Assembly (NCBI GenBank): GCA_038210445.1
Contig: JBBQWQ010000045.1
Span: forward strand, 1 to 64,000
Source of the DNA: JABFRG01 sp038210445
GTDB lineage: Bacteria > Myxococcota_A > Polyangia > Polyangiales > Polyangiaceae
DNA: 64,000 nucleotides
Direction: 5' to 3'
A program made the position numbers and the translations under genes. This document shows positions 25,934 to 37,446 of this stretch, in pieces. The notes under the pieces were generated by a model, which saw only the letters and a program-made list of their open reading frames with translations, did no database searches and was not told the origin of the DNA. Within the stretch, counting starts at the first letter, position 1; every line of letters begins with the position of its first letter.

Positions 25934-26788
25934 ATGATCCTTCGCGCGTTCTGCGTCTTCCTGGTTCCGGTGCTCGGCGTCTCGATGCTCGCGTGTGGCG
26001 GCGCGTCTCCGCCGGCGGGCGCCTCCGCTCCTGCTGCCACCATGGCCTCCGCATCGCACGCCATCAAGACCGAGACCGTCGCGTACAAGGAAGGCGCCGC
26101 GCCGCTCGAGGGCTACCTGGCCTACCCGACCGACACGGCGCCGGGGGCCAAGCTCCCGGCGGTCGTGGTGTTCCACGACTGGATGGGCCTCGGTCCCGGC
26201 ACCAAGCGCCGCGCCGAGCAGCTCGCTGAGCTCGGGTACGTAGCCTTCGCCGCCGACGTATACGGACAGGGCGTGCGCCCGGAGAACCCTGGCGACGCCG
26301 GCAAGCTCGCAGGCAAGTTCAAGGAAGACCGGCCGCTCATGCGTGCCCGCGCCCAGGCCGCGCTCGGCTACGTGGTGTCTACCGGACGCGTCGACGTCAC
26401 CAAGACCGTTGCCATGGGCTACTGCTTCGGCGGTACGGTGGCGCTCGAGCTGGGGCGAAGCGGCGCCGCGGTCGCGGGCATCGTGACCTTTCATGGCGGC
26501 CTCGCCACACCGCACCCGGAAGACGCGAAGAACATCAAGGGGCGGGTGCTCGCGCTTCACGGGGCAGACGATCCCTACGTGAAGGCCGACGAGGTGCTCG
26601 CCTTCGAAGAGGAGATGCGACAGGCCCACGTCGACTGGCAGCTCAAGGCCTACGGCGGCGCCGTGCATGCCTTCGCGGTGAAGGAAGCGGGAAGCGATCC
26701 CTCCAAGGGCGCGGCTTACAACCCCAAGGCCGACGCGCGCTCATGGGTCGATCTGCAGGCGTTTCTGCGGGAGCTCTTTCCGCGCTGA
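25934..26788 (+). CDS. Dienelactone hydrolase family protein, lipoprotein-like
   Basis: The 284-residue protein has a signal peptide ending in a lipobox-like SMLAC, an Ala/Ser linker, and a DLH domain: VVVFHDWMGLGPGTKRRAEQLAELGYVAFAADVYG, the nucleophile elbow GYCFGG with Cys at about residue 162, the acid in HGADDPYV and the His in GAVHAFAV. The Cys-Asp-His triad is typical of the family. Exported DLH-like proteins often have unknown substrates. ATG at 25934 is used. It is divergent from the Lys-rich-tail gene (79 bp apart) and lies 43 bp upstream of an epimerase gene on the same strand. Confidence 0.9.
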   Translation: MILRAFCVFLVPVLGVSMLACGGASPPAGASAPAATMASASHAIKTETVAYKEGAAPLEGYLAYPTDTAPGAKLPAVVVFHDWMGLGPGTKRRAEQLAELGYVAFAADVYGQGVRPENPGDAGKLAGKFKEDRPLMRARAQAALGYVVSTGRVDVTKTVAMGYCFGGTVALELGRSGAAVAGIVTFHGGLATPHPEDAKNIKGRVLALHGADDPYVKADEVLAFEEEMRQAHVDWQLKAYGGAVHAFAVKEAGSDPSKGAAYNPKADARSWVDLQAFLRELFPR

Positions 26789-26831
26789 CATAAGAAACCG
26801 CGGGGCATGGGCTTGGCGTACGCTTCCATGC

Positions 26832-27755
26832 ATGCGCGTGCTGGTAACCGGCGGGAGTGGCTACGTGGGCGCGCACCTGGTGCGTCGCCTCGGGCTCGCG
26901 GGCCACGAGGTGACCGTGCTTTCGCGCGCACCCTCGCGCCACGAGGCGTGGGCCCGGCAGCCGGGTGTCTCCTGGGTGGCGGGCGGTCTCGCCAATCTCG
27001 AAGTCGTGGGCGCTGCGCTCCCGGGCCACACCGCACTCGTGCACAATGCACTCGTATGGGACGACCCCGCCGCCGAGCGCCACCTCGCCGACGTGCGCGC
27101 CGGCGCGGCGATCTTCGAGCTCGCGGGGCGAGCCGGTGTCCAGCACGCCATCTTCACCTCGTCGACCGCTGTCCATCGGCCTTTTCTCCCGGAGATGGAC
27201 GAGAGCGCGCCCTTGCGACCCACCGAGTCGTACGGCGCCACCAAGGCCTGCGGCGAGCTTCACCTACGGGTCGTCGCGCGAGAGGTCGGCATGCGCTTCA
27301 ACGTGGTCCGGCTGGGGCCGGTGCTGGGGCCACCGGCGTTCGTGGGGGCGCCGTTCAAGTCCGACGCGCGGTTCACGGCGCTGGTCGACGCGGCGCAGCG
27401 CGACGAAGACCTGCACGTCGTCGCCGGGGCCGGTCGGCAGTTTATTGGCGCCGACCAGGCCGCCGAGGTCTACCAGGCGCTCCTCGGCTCGTCGATCGAT
27501 GGCGAGACCTTCCTGGCGGTGGGCGAGCGCTTCGTGACCTGGGAGGAGATCGCGCATCTGGCGACCGCGCGCGCCGGATCTCGAAGCCGGGTGCAGGTCG
27601 CGCCTGCGCCCGAGGTGGGAACGGCGGCCCACGCCGAGGGCGGGCGCTTCCAGGTGCACAAGCTTCGCCGCGTTCTCGGGCTGGCGTTCGACGTGGAGGC
27701 GGCGCTCGCCGCCCACCTCGACCATCTGGCGTCCACGTTTCAGGCGCCGAACTGA
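26832..27755 (+). CDS. NAD(P)-dependent epimerase/dehydratase (extended SDR)
   Basis: The 307-residue protein begins with the nucleotide-binding MRVLVTGGSGYVGAHLVRRL. The SDR catalytic residues appear as FTSSTAVHR and YGATKACGE (YxxxK), and later NVVRLGPVLGPP and the FIGADQAAEVYQALL segment seen in extended SDRs. It likely acts on a sugar nucleotide, steroid-like or flavonoid-like substrate with NAD(P). No sugar-pathway neighbours are present, so the substrate is open. Confidence 0.9.
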   Translation: MRVLVTGGSGYVGAHLVRRLGLAGHEVTVLSRAPSRHEAWARQPGVSWVAGGLANLEVVGAALPGHTALVHNALVWDDPAAERHLADVRAGAAIFELAGRAGVQHAIFTSSTAVHRPFLPEMDESAPLRPTESYGATKACGELHLRVVAREVGMRFNVVRLGPVLGPPAFVGAPFKSDARFTALVDAAQRDEDLHVVAGAGRQFIGADQAAEVYQALLGSSIDGETFLAVGERFVTWEEIAHLATARAGSRSRVQVAPAPEVGTAAHAEGGRFQVHKLRRVLGLAFDVEAALAAHLDHLASTFQAPN

Positions 27756-27801
27756 CTTCCCGGCCGCTCGTCGAGGCAGTCGGGTTGCGTTCGCCTTCGG
27801 T

Positions 27802-28341
27802 TCAGGGCGATTCGCCGAAGGGGAGCACCGCGGTCATGCCCGCCTCGGCCATGCCGAATGGATTCGGGTAGCTGTCCATGCCCAGGGCGATTTGCGCGTA
27901 GAAACCCAGCGAGCGCACCGGCTCGATGCGCAGCCCCGCGGTGGCCGCCACCACGAACAGCGGAATGCGCTCGCAGGTAGGGCGCCGCTCCGCGTCGTGG
28001 GTGCACTGCTCCGGGAGCACGGCACCGAGGCCACCCAGAATAGGGCGAAGCCAGTCATCGCGGCGCAGCACCCGCCGGTAGCCGAGCGCGAAGAAGCCCA
28101 GACCCGCGTCGTCGCCGGTGGGCATATACCCGCCGCGCACCCACGCTTCGTGGGCGCCCGAGAGGCGCAAGCCGGCGCTCAACATCATGGGAACGTCGTT
28201 GGCCTGGGGCACGAACCCGGTGGACACCTCCACCAGGAGCGCGTGGTCGGCGCTTCGCGCGGGCGCCTTGGCCTGCTGTCCGCGCGCGCCACCCACCGTC
28301 AGCAGCGTGGCCAGCGCGAACGCCGCGGCGGCTCTCTTCAT
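27802..28341 (-). CDS. Putative outer-membrane/periplasmic beta-rich protein
   Basis: The 179-residue protein has a cleavable signal peptide (MKRAAAAFALATLLTVGGARG). The mature part has alternating strands typical of a small outer-membrane barrel: LLVEVSTGFVPQANDVPMML, GLRLSGAHEAWVRGGYMP, LGFFALGYRRVL, PLFVVAATAGLRIEP, LGFYAQIALGMDSYPN. Two Cys (EQCTHDAERRPTCERI) could form a disulfide. The family is not recognised. ATG at 28341 is chosen because it opens the signal peptide. The 3' end converges with the epimerase gene, 46 bp apart. Confidence 0.68.
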   Translation of the reverse strand: MKRAAAAFALATLLTVGGARGQQAKAPARSADHALLVEVSTGFVPQANDVPMMLSAGLRLSGAHEAWVRGGYMPTGDDAGLGFFALGYRRVLRRDDWLRPILGGLGAVLPEQCTHDAERRPTCERIPLFVVAATAGLRIEPVRSLGFYAQIALGMDSYPNPFGMAEAGMTAVLPFGESP

Positions 28342-28506
28342 GGCGCGAGCATACCGCATGCTGCGCTGGCGCGAAGTGCGTCGGGCCGCGTCTTCCGGGG
28401 CCGACGGGCGCGGAGTGGGCGCGCCCGCCCGCGCCCCCGGTATTTCAAGGATTTTGCCGTGCTTTTGCCCCATTTTTCTTGGCATTCGCCTTGCTCAACG
28501 AGGGGC

Positions 28507-29706
28507 ATGCGCGAATCCTCTCCTCGGTCGTATCGTCGTCAGGCAGCTGTGGTGGGCTTGGTGGCCATGGGCGCTGCGGCGCTCGCCGCCCAGTCGTCGG
28601 CGTTGGCTCAACCCGCGAGCGGGCCCTTCGAGGCGGAGCTCACCAAGTCCCTCGGCTTCCGCAGCGGCGCCGCCGTCACGTCGCCCTTCGTGCTGCCGAA
28701 GCCCGACAACTACCTCGACGCCCCGGCCCGCGTTCGCGTGCTCTCCTCCACCGGCACCTTCCTCGCGCCCGGTGCGGTGTGCCTGGTGGAGTACGCCGGC
28801 AAGCGCGGCTACCTGCGCTGCGACGACACGAGCGGGCTCAAAGCAGTGGCCGGGCCCCAGCCGGGGACGGTGGTACCGCCTCCGGTCGCGCCGCCCGCCG
28901 CGCGCCCGAAGAACGCTTCGAACCGGCAGTTCTGCGAAGGCGAGGCCGAGTGCAAGACCTTCTGCGCAGCCAACTGCAAGCTCGACGTGCGCGGTTGGGC
29001 CGAAGGCACCATGAACTCCACCTGCACGTTCCCCGCCGATGCCATCACCCGCGCCGGCGGCCCGCAGCCCAGCGAGCTGGCGCGCATTCCCGCCATGACC
29101 TACGTCAAGGCGCGGGGCGACGCCGAGGCCACCACCGACGTCATCGCTGCGCTTCGCCGTGCCGATGCCTACATTGGGAGCCACCTGTCGACGTGGCCGG
29201 CCGGCTACGTGGCCTACGTGAACAACTGCTACCGGCCGCCGGTGGAAGAGGCCACCCGCGAGTGCGACTTCATCATGAAGTCCATCCACCTCGAGAACAA
29301 GTGGAAGGGGCGCACGCCCACCAGTCCGAAGGAGACCGCCGAGCGCGACGCCAACCTCAAGCTCGCCAAGTTCATCGGCAACCCGTCCGACAATTTGGGA
29401 CTCACCTGGCCTGGACCGAGCCCCCACAGCCGCGGGCAGGCTTGCGACATCGTGGTGGCCAAGGTCGGCCGCAGCGTAGAGCCCACCACCAGCTGCAAGA
29501 CGTCTGCCGGCAACGAGCAGCAGCGCCTTCACTCCAAGGCCCTCGACGAGGCGCTCACCAACGACGTCGTGCGCGGCGTTCGCCTGAACTACGAAGCGTG
29601 GCACTACGAGTTCGGTCGCTATGAGCTGGCCAACAAGAGCTGCCGCTGCGTGGCGCCTGCCTGCAACGAAAAGCACTTTCCCACCAACTGCAAAGACGGC
29701 TGCTGA
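28507..29706 (+). CDS. Secreted M15-type (D-Ala-D-Ala carboxypeptidase/VanY-like) protein
   Basis: The 399-residue protein has a signal peptide (RRQAAVVGLVAMGAAALAAQSSALA), an N-terminal region with a beta-rich segment and a Pro-rich linker, a Cys-rich middle (FCEGEAECKTFCAANCKLD) and a C-terminal M15-like domain. The zinc-site motifs are SPHSRGQACDIVV at about residue 307 (His and Asp) and NYEAWHYEFG at about residue 363 (Glu and His; usually EWWHWE). It may trim peptidoglycan peptides in the periplasm or outside the cell. At least ten Cys, several near the end (KSCRCVAPAC), suggest a disulfide-stabilised exported enzyme. It stops 1 bp before the convergent gene. Confidence 0.78.
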   Translation: MRESSPRSYRRQAAVVGLVAMGAAALAAQSSALAQPASGPFEAELTKSLGFRSGAAVTSPFVLPKPDNYLDAPARVRVLSSTGTFLAPGAVCLVEYAGKRGYLRCDDTSGLKAVAGPQPGTVVPPPVAPPAARPKNASNRQFCEGEAECKTFCAANCKLDVRGWAEGTMNSTCTFPADAITRAGGPQPSELARIPAMTYVKARGDAEATTDVIAALRRADAYIGSHLSTWPAGYVAYVNNCYRPPVEEATRECDFIMKSIHLENKWKGRTPTSPKETAERDANLKLAKFIGNPSDNLGLTWPGPSPHSRGQACDIVVAKVGRSVEPTTSCKTSAGNEQQRLHSKALDEALTNDVVRGVRLNYEAWHYEFGRYELANKSCRCVAPACNEKHFPTNCKDGC

Positions 29707-29707
29707 G

Positions 29708-30817
29708 CTATTCGAAGGGCGACGGCGACGGCTCGCAGTAGGGGTCTCTGGAAGTCCCGCGCTGGCTGCAGACGTCGTCGGGGGTGCAGTTGAGGCGATA
29801 CATGGGCTGCGGGAAGGTCGAGTCGGTGCGGAGCGCCTGCCTTCCGCTCTCGCGGCACAGGAGCGCGAGTGGAGGGCGTACGTTGCCCAAGGAGAAGGGG
29901 GGCCTCTCCAGGCGCCGCACGAATGGCTCCCGAGGAAAGCTGGCTGCCACCTTCTCGAGCGCATCTTCGTAGGCCACCAGCTCTGCCACCGTGGCGGGGG
30001 CTTTGCCGGCGAAGAGGGCCCTCGCAGCCGGGTGCAGTTGGCCCGACGCCGCGAACGCCTTGCGTGCTTCGGCGAGCACGTAGCGCTCGGCGGCCAGCTC
30101 TTTCTCGATGTCCGGGGTGCCCACCGCGATCTCTGCGATCATCGACTCGTTGGGCACGATGTACTCGCGGTAGTCTCGCGTGTCGAAGAAGGCCGCCCCG
30201 ATGCGGGCAGCGTAGCGCGCCAGGTCCGCCATCGGGAGGTCCTGGCCGTCGGCCACGAAGTGGGTGCTTCGAACGTCGACGTGAAGGGCTTCGGGGCGCA
30301 GCGTGATGCGCATCAGCACCGAGCCGTAGGGCGCGCCGCCCAGCCCCCGCACTGTCCCCAGGGCGGTGGTCCACGCGAAGCGCTTGCGGGCGAACGCCTT
30401 GCGAAAGAGCACGTTGGCGGTGTAGCCCAGGGCCGTCGTGGCTCCGGTCTTGCGGTGCGCGTGCAGCGAGAGGTAGTGGTCCACGTTGGCGTGCCCATGG
30501 ACCTTGGAGCTGTCGCGTGAGAGCACTGCCGCCCCAGCCTTGAGCTCGGCCAGCTGCTCGGGCGTGGTCCACGTGTAGAGTACACGTGGATTGCGGCTCG
30601 CGTAGGGCCGCACTAGGCCTTCGAGCGAGGGTTCCGGGCTCACGCCGCCAGCATCGGCTACTGCGGGCGCGGCGCTGGGGATCGACGCGACGATCACCGG
30701 TGCGGTCGTGCCGCTGGTCGAGGGCTGCTGTGGCTCCGAGCGAGACTGCGGCGACGGCGTGCAGCCGACGAGGAGCGGCAACAGCAGCCTGCGACCGGTC
30801 GCCACCGTGCGTCTCAA
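29708..30817 (-). CDS. Putative lipoprotein, function unknown (TTG start)
   Basis: The 369-residue protein begins, from a TTG at 30817, with LRRTVATGRRLLLPLLVGC, a short signal peptide with lipobox LVGC. A Ser/Pro/Ala linker follows, then a ~300-residue domain with HGHANVDHYLSLHAHRK, FFDTRDYREYIVPNESMIAEIA and VRRLERPPFSLGNVRPPLALL. The last 40 residues contain four Cys. I do not recognise the family. The TTG overlaps the TGA of the upstream gene (TTGA at 30814-30817) and is preceded by GAGG, which supports this start. Confidence 0.7.
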   Translation of the reverse strand: MRRTVATGRRLLLPLLVGCTPSPQSRSEPQQPSTSGTTAPVIVASIPSAAPAVADAGGVSPEPSLEGLVRPYASRNPRVLYTWTTPEQLAELKAGAAVLSRDSSKVHGHANVDHYLSLHAHRKTGATTALGYTANVLFRKAFARKRFAWTTALGTVRGLGGAPYGSVLMRITLRPEALHVDVRSTHFVADGQDLPMADLARYAARIGAAFFDTRDYREYIVPNESMIAEIAVGTPDIEKELAAERYVLAEARKAFAASGQLHPAARALFAGKAPATVAELVAYEDALEKVAASFPREPFVRRLERPPFSLGNVRPPLALLCRESGRQALRTDSTFPQPMYRLNCTPDDVCSQRGTSRDPYCEPSPSPFE

Positions 30818-31263
30818 GGGACCTCGGTGGTCATGGCTTTGCCCACCGACTTGCCCAGCGCTGCGTCGAAGGCGCGCCGCTTGGTGTGGGCCTTGATGCC
30901 GCCGCCGAGCGCCAGCGAGGCCACCGCCACCCCCATCTGCACCACCTTCGACGACGTGAGAATGTGAAACGCCACGATGCGGTCGCGGTTCTTCTTCGAC
31001 CACGTCGTGAGCTGCAAGCGGACCTCGGCGTCGTAGCCGCTCATGTGCTCGAGGTCGTCGAAGAGCGCGATCTTCCCGCAGTCGTGGAGGATCATCTCCC
31101 GGCTCTCGAGGATGGCCGGCGCGAACTCGGCGATGGCGTAGCCCTCGCCGCGCAGGAGCTCGACGTGCGGCGCTGGTCGGCGCAAGGTGATGACCCCGCG
31201 CTCGTCGGACAAACGTATGCAGTCGTCGGTTTCCTCGCGGTGCATCCCTTGGATAGAAAGCAT
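30814..31263 (-). CDS. STAS-like/small cytoplasmic hypothetical protein
   Basis: The 149-residue protein contains ESREMILHDCGKIALFDDLEHMSGYDAEVRLQL and RIVAFHILTSSKVVQMGVAVASLALGGG, which resemble the strand-helix pattern of SpoIIAA/STAS-like domains. The C-terminus is basic and helical. The comparison is weak, so a function is not claimed. ATG at 31263 is preferred; a second Met lies six codons on. It precedes and is coupled to the lipoprotein gene. Confidence 0.55.
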   Translation of the reverse strand: MLSIQGMHREETDDCIRLSDERGVITLRRPAPHVELLRGEGYAIAEFAPAILESREMILHDCGKIALFDDLEHMSGYDAEVRLQLTTWSKKNRDRIVAFHILTSSKVVQMGVAVASLALGGGIKAHTKRRAFDAALGKSVGKAMTTEVP

Positions 31264-31328
31264 CGACCAATCACCCGCCGCTGGCAAGGAGCAGCCGTGC
31301 TTTCTCTTCGACCGACTGCGTCGTGAGC

Positions 31329-32468
31329 TCAGCTCGCCGCGACCGCGACCTTGCGCACCACCAGGCTGCCGATCGAGTAGCCCGCGCCGAAGGAGCACAC
31401 CACGCCGACGTCGCCGGCCGCGAGATCGCTCCGGAACTTGTGAAACGTGATGATCGATCCGCAGGAGCTGGTGTTGGCGTACTCGGCGAGCACCGACGGC
31501 GCCTCGTCTTGCGTGGCGTCGCGGCCCAGCACCTTGCGGGCAATCCACTGGTTCATGGTGCCATTGGCCTGATGGAGCCACATGCGGCGAATGGCGGTGG
31601 GCGCAATCTCGAGGCTCTCCAGGTGGCTCGCGATGAGCTCGGCCACCATCGGCGATACGTCCTTGAACACCTTGCGTCCATGCTGCACGAACAGCTTGTC
31701 GGCGGCGTCACGGTGCTCCGGCGCCGCGCGGTTCAAGAATCCGAAGTTGTTCCGGATGTTGTTGGAGAACTGGGTCGCCAGGCGGGTGCCGAGTATCTCG
31801 AACGGGGCCGCGCCGCGGCAACCCTCGAGCGCCTCGACCACCACCGCGGTGCAGGCATCGCCAAAGATGAAGTGGCTCTCGCGGTCGCGGAAGTTGAGGT
31901 GACCGGTGCAGATCTCCGGGCTCACCACCAACACCCGCCCGGCGCTACCGGATGCCACCATATCGCGGGCCATGTTGATGCCGAAGGTGGCCGACGAGCA
32001 GGCCACGTTCATGTCGAAGGCGAACCCCTTGGCCCCGAGCGCCTGTTGCACCTCCACGGCGATGGCCGGGTACGCGCGCTGCAGGTTGGAGCAAGCCACG
32101 ATGATGGCGCCGAGATCGTCGGCGGTGACGTTGGCCTCGGCCATCGCGGCGCGGGCCGCGCTCACCGCCATCTCGCACTGGATCGACGGCTCTTCGTTGG
32201 TTCGCTCCCGGAGACGCGGCGCCATGATCGAAGGATCGAGGACGCCGGCGCGGTCCATGGCGTAGCGACGCCCGATGCCGGATGCCGAGAGGATGAACTC
32301 GGCGCTCGAGGGTTCGAGGGCTTTCTTCTCGCCGCGGGCGATGGCGTCGGCGTGCGTCAGGTTCTCCGCCTCCACATAGGCATTGAACGCCGCCACCAAC
32401 TCGTCGTTGGAAATGGAGTTGGGCGGCGTGAACAGTCCGGTACCGGAGATGACGATGGAGGAAGGCAT
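31329..32468 (-). CDS. Beta-ketoacyl-ACP synthase III family (beta-ketodecanoyl-ACP synthase-like)
   Basis: The 379-residue protein is a FabH-like thiolase-fold enzyme: ISGTGLFTPPNSISNDELVAAFN at the start, the nucleophile in FDMNVACSSATFG (Cys at about 153), CTGHLNFRDRESHFIFGDACTAVVVE, His in MWLHQANGTMN (about 298) and Asn in AEYANTSSCGS (about 331). The opening segment and the HLNFRDRESHFIFGDAC stretch recall the Pseudomonas beta-ketodecanoyl-ACP synthase branch, which primes fatty acid synthesis from octanoyl-CoA and so salvages medium-chain acyl groups. That sub-assignment is from memory of the family. The next gene on the strand starts 66 bp away. Confidence 0.9.
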   Translation of the reverse strand: MPSSIVISGTGLFTPPNSISNDELVAAFNAYVEAENLTHADAIARGEKKALEPSSAEFILSASGIGRRYAMDRAGVLDPSIMAPRLRERTNEEPSIQCEMAVSAARAAMAEANVTADDLGAIIVACSNLQRAYPAIAVEVQQALGAKGFAFDMNVACSSATFGINMARDMVASGSAGRVLVVSPEICTGHLNFRDRESHFIFGDACTAVVVEALEGCRGAAPFEILGTRLATQFSNNIRNNFGFLNRAAPEHRDAADKLFVQHGRKVFKDVSPMVAELIASHLESLEIAPTAIRRMWLHQANGTMNQWIARKVLGRDATQDEAPSVLAEYANTSSCGSIITFHKFRSDLAAGDVGVVCSFGAGYSIGSLVVRKVAVAAS

Positions 32469-32634
32469 GAGGAGCTCCGCAGCGAATGCGTGTACCTGCC
32501 TTCCGGAGGCCCCGCAACGGATTCGCTCGCCTGCCGCGCCGCGGCAAATCTTCGCGCGTCCTTCCGGAGACGATTTTTCCAGGCTTCGCCCGGGAAAGCG
32601 GCCCGTTTCGCCGCCGCCTGACCGGTGTGGAGGG

Positions 32635-32916
32635 TCAGTGCCTGAGGAGCTGGGTGCGCGGGCGAATGTAGCGATGCCAAACGAGCCCGACCGCGGACGC
32701 GCCCAGGGCCATCGCGGCCATACCCAGCCCGTATGCGCCCGCCCTGAACCAGTTGAAGAAGGCAGCGCTCACGCCGCCGAGGAGCGAGCCCACCACGCAG
32801 GCCGCGAGCGTAGGCAGGAACGACCATCCCGAGTAGCGGGGTGGAAGGATGGTGATGGGAATGCTGGCGGCCAGCCCGAGCGCGACGGCCATGAGAACGA
32901 GCAGGGCGGTGCTCAT
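32635..32916 (-). CDS. Small integral membrane protein
   Basis: The 93-residue protein has about three hydrophobic segments (LLVLMAVALGLAASIPITIL, FLPTLAACVVGSLLGGVSAAF, AYGLGMAAMALGASAVGLVW) and a basic tail. ATG at 32916 overlaps the stop of the upstream gene (ATGA at 32913-32916). No family recognised; the coupling implies it works with or is dosed with the preceding small protein. Confidence 0.65.
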   Translation of the reverse strand: MSTALLVLMAVALGLAASIPITILPPRYSGWSFLPTLAACVVGSLLGGVSAAFFNWFRAGAYGLGMAAMALGASAVGLVWHRYIRPRTQLLRH

Positions 32917-33227
32917 TTTTCCCAGTCCCTCTCGTCGACGGCCACGACTTCGCAAAGACGCCAACCTTCGCTGGGGCCGGGCAAGTCTTCGGCGCGGATG
33001 AGCACGCGCTCGCCGGGCTCGCAGTCGTCGAGGCGGGTCGGGGCAATGCGGGCGATCATGCGCTGGCCGTTCAGCTCGTACACCGCGTAGTCGAGGAGAC
33101 AGCGGGCCGGTGCGTCCATCGACCACAGGTCGCTCGGCACGCGGAGCGCCTCGGTGGTCCCCTCCAGTGTGGCGTGGCGATCGTCTGCCATTGTGCGAAT
33201 CTCGATGGGGTGTTGCTGCGAGGTCAT
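32913..33227 (-). CDS. Small hypothetical cytoplasmic protein
   Basis: The 104-residue acidic protein (MTSQQHPIEIRTMADDRHAT...) contains VPSDLWSMDAPARCLLDYAVYELNGQRMIARI and a PGERVLIRAEDLPGP loop, suggesting a small beta-rich fold. No signal peptide is seen. It is the first gene of a two-gene unit with the small membrane protein. The family is unknown. Confidence 0.6.
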   Translation of the reverse strand: MTSQQHPIEIRTMADDRHATLEGTTEALRVPSDLWSMDAPARCLLDYAVYELNGQRMIARIAPTRLDDCEPGERVLIRAEDLPGPSEGWRLCEVVAVDERDWEK

Positions 33228-33440
33228 GCTGCACCTTTCCTTGGTTGCGCCGCGGGAGAACGCCACGTGGAGCAACGCCCGTGCCGAAGCCGCGAACGCC
33301 GAAATCCGGGAAAATGCGCCAAGAAGTGCGGTGACAGGTTCGCGCCGCGCCGCCTCATGGGGCGCCCATGCGCGCGGCCGAGTCCCACGATGGCGGCGGA
33401 TTCCACGAAGAAGGGGCCGTTGTTCACGTAGGCTACGAGA

Positions 33441-34058
33441 ATGTCGACCCCGCTCAACATGGCGCTCTGTGTGCATCGAGACGCACGCACGGCGTGGATT
33501 CGCATCGCCTGTGAGCAGGACTCGTTCTCGTACGATTTCTCCGACGTCTACGCGCTGGGCCTCATCTACGAGCCGTTCTTCACGCGGCCCACCAAGGGCA
33601 AAGCGAGGGTCAAGCCGGAAGGGGCACTGGAGGAAGCGCTCGCGGCGGCCCTGGAGGACGTGAAGCCCGACACCCGAGCCACCTATGAACGCCTCGACGA
33701 CCTGGCGCGCGGGGGCGGTCACTTTCGCGAGGCCGCCGCTTTCGCCGCTCGCTTCGTGCGCGCGCGCGGCTATCGCGACTTCGTCGGACCGCGCTTGCCT
33801 GCCCGCTTCGAGCCGGGGGCCGACGGCCTGTACCGCCCGATCACGTGGTGGGCCAGCGACGACGATCGTCTCGACGAGCGCGAGCGCATGGACCAGGAGT
33901 ACCAAGATCTCCTCGACCAGGGTCCGCGCGCCGGTGAGCCGCCGGTCTCGGCCACGCTGGTGCTCGAAGCCACGGACCCGACGTGGTTCGAGCACCTCGA
34001 GGCAGGGCTCGCCTGGAACAGCTACGCCTACGACGCGGAAGCCGACGCGCTGCCCTGA
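33441..34058 (+). CDS. Hypothetical acidic protein
   Basis: The 205-residue protein begins MSTPLNMALCVHRDARTAWIRIACEQDSFSYDFSD and is rich in Asp, Glu, Arg and aromatic residues (WWASDDDRLDERERMDQEYQDLLD; TWFEHLEAGLAWNSYAYDAE). It has no signal peptide or membrane helix. I know no family. Its composition is unlike shadow frames, which supports a real gene. The 213-bp gap upstream shows nothing else. Confidence 0.62.
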   Translation: MSTPLNMALCVHRDARTAWIRIACEQDSFSYDFSDVYALGLIYEPFFTRPTKGKARVKPEGALEEALAAALEDVKPDTRATYERLDDLARGGGHFREAAAFAARFVRARGYRDFVGPRLPARFEPGADGLYRPITWWASDDDRLDERERMDQEYQDLLDQGPRAGEPPVSATLVLEATDPTWFEHLEAGLAWNSYAYDAEADALP

Positions 34059-34248
34059 AAAGCCGCCTTCGCCGTAGCGAATTGCCCCATCGCCGCGCGG
34101 GTGGGGCGAACCGCCTCACATGGTTCGCAGCCGCTTGCGTTACATATCGTGTTTTCCTGGGTCTCCGCAGCCGCTGACGCGTGGCGCCATATTTGCTACC
34201 CGTTCCGCGCGCGGCGCCCCGCCGCCCGCCCCGCAGGCATTTCCTCTC

Positions 34249-36450
<2,202 letters not shown>

Positions 36451-37446
36451 TCAGAACGACCCGGCCAGGCCGAGCGGCGTGACCGTCACCCGCTTCGCCT
36501 GGCGCCGCTCGAGGTGGCTGCTGGGCGAGGTGGTGAAGTACAATATAGTGGTCACCACGCCGACCACGATGGCGGCGCCGGCCACGACGTCAGTGAGCAG
36601 CGTGAAGGTCTTTACCTTGTTCTGCGCCGAGTCCACGTCGCCCGAGGCCACCCCCAGCTCGCCCGCCTTGCGATCGAGGCTGCTCTTGGCGCCCAGGCTG
36701 AGGATGCCGAAGACCACCGCGCCCGAGGTGAGCGCCGCGGTGCTCGCCACGCCGATGAAGAAGGGAGCCCGCGAGGGCGTGTCGACCACCACCACGTCGC
36801 GCGGCGGGGCAACCGGAGGGGGCGTGACCACCGGCGCGACCTTGGCTTCTGCCGGCCTCGGCGGCGCAGCTTCCGCGAGCTCGAGCTTCACCTCGACGTC
36901 GTCGCCGCTGGCAATGTCGACCACCTTGTTGACCGGCGCCGCGGGCGCGAGGGTGGCGGTGAACTTGTGGCGACCGGCGCCCACCGTGAGCGCTTGCGGA
37001 AGAGGACTCTTGCCCACCGAAATGTCGTCCACCGACACCTCGGCGCCCTCGCGGCTCACGCTCACGCGCACGTGCGCGACCAGGGAGGCGAGGCGGTTCA
37101 CTTCCTTCTCGACGTCTTTGCGGCGGGCCGGTGGAACGTCCTTTTCGCCGTCCTTCAGGTATCGCTGAAAGGCGCCCAGCGCGCAGGCGTAGTCCTGGAG
37201 CTCCAGGCAGGTCTGGCCAATGTTGTATTGTACACGAAAGTTGGGGGCGATCTCGAAGGCCTTCTTGAACTCGATCAGGGCCGCGCGGAAGTCGGCTTCC
37301 TTGAAGAGGGCCACGCCGCGGTTGAAGTGGGTGCGGCCTTCGTCCACCGCGACCTTGGAGGGCGCATCGGCGAGCGCCGAGCAAGGAGCGAGGACGGCGC
37401 CGAGACTGAGGACCGAGCCGAAGAGGAACGCGCGAAGGTGCTTCAT
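36451..37446 (-). CDS. TPR/PEGA-type protein with C-terminal membrane helices
   Basis: The 331-residue protein has a signal peptide (FLFGSVLSLGAVLAPCSALA), TPR-like repeats (FNRGVALFKEADFRAALIEFKKAFEIAPNFRVQYNIGQ), a PEGA-like beta module (HVRVSVSREGAEVSVDDISVGKSPLPQALTVGAGRHKF), a Pro/Ala linker and two hydrophobic helices (GVASTAALTSGAVVFGILSL; VVAGAAIVVGVVTTILYF). Proteins with this order are frequent in Myxococcota. Its ATG overlaps the stop of the kinase gene (ATGA at 37443-37446), so it is likely produced together with the kinase and may anchor or signal in the envelope. Confidence 0.82.
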   Translation of the reverse strand: MKHLRAFLFGSVLSLGAVLAPCSALADAPSKVAVDEGRTHFNRGVALFKEADFRAALIEFKKAFEIAPNFRVQYNIGQTCLELQDYACALGAFQRYLKDGEKDVPPARRKDVEKEVNRLASLVAHVRVSVSREGAEVSVDDISVGKSPLPQALTVGAGRHKFTATLAPAAPVNKVVDIASGDDVEVKLELAEAAPPRPAEAKVAPVVTPPPVAPPRDVVVVDTPSRAPFFIGVASTAALTSGAVVFGILSLGAKSSLDRKAGELGVASGDVDSAQNKVKTFTLLTDVVAGAAIVVGVVTTILYFTTSPSSHLERRQAKRVTVTPLGLAGSF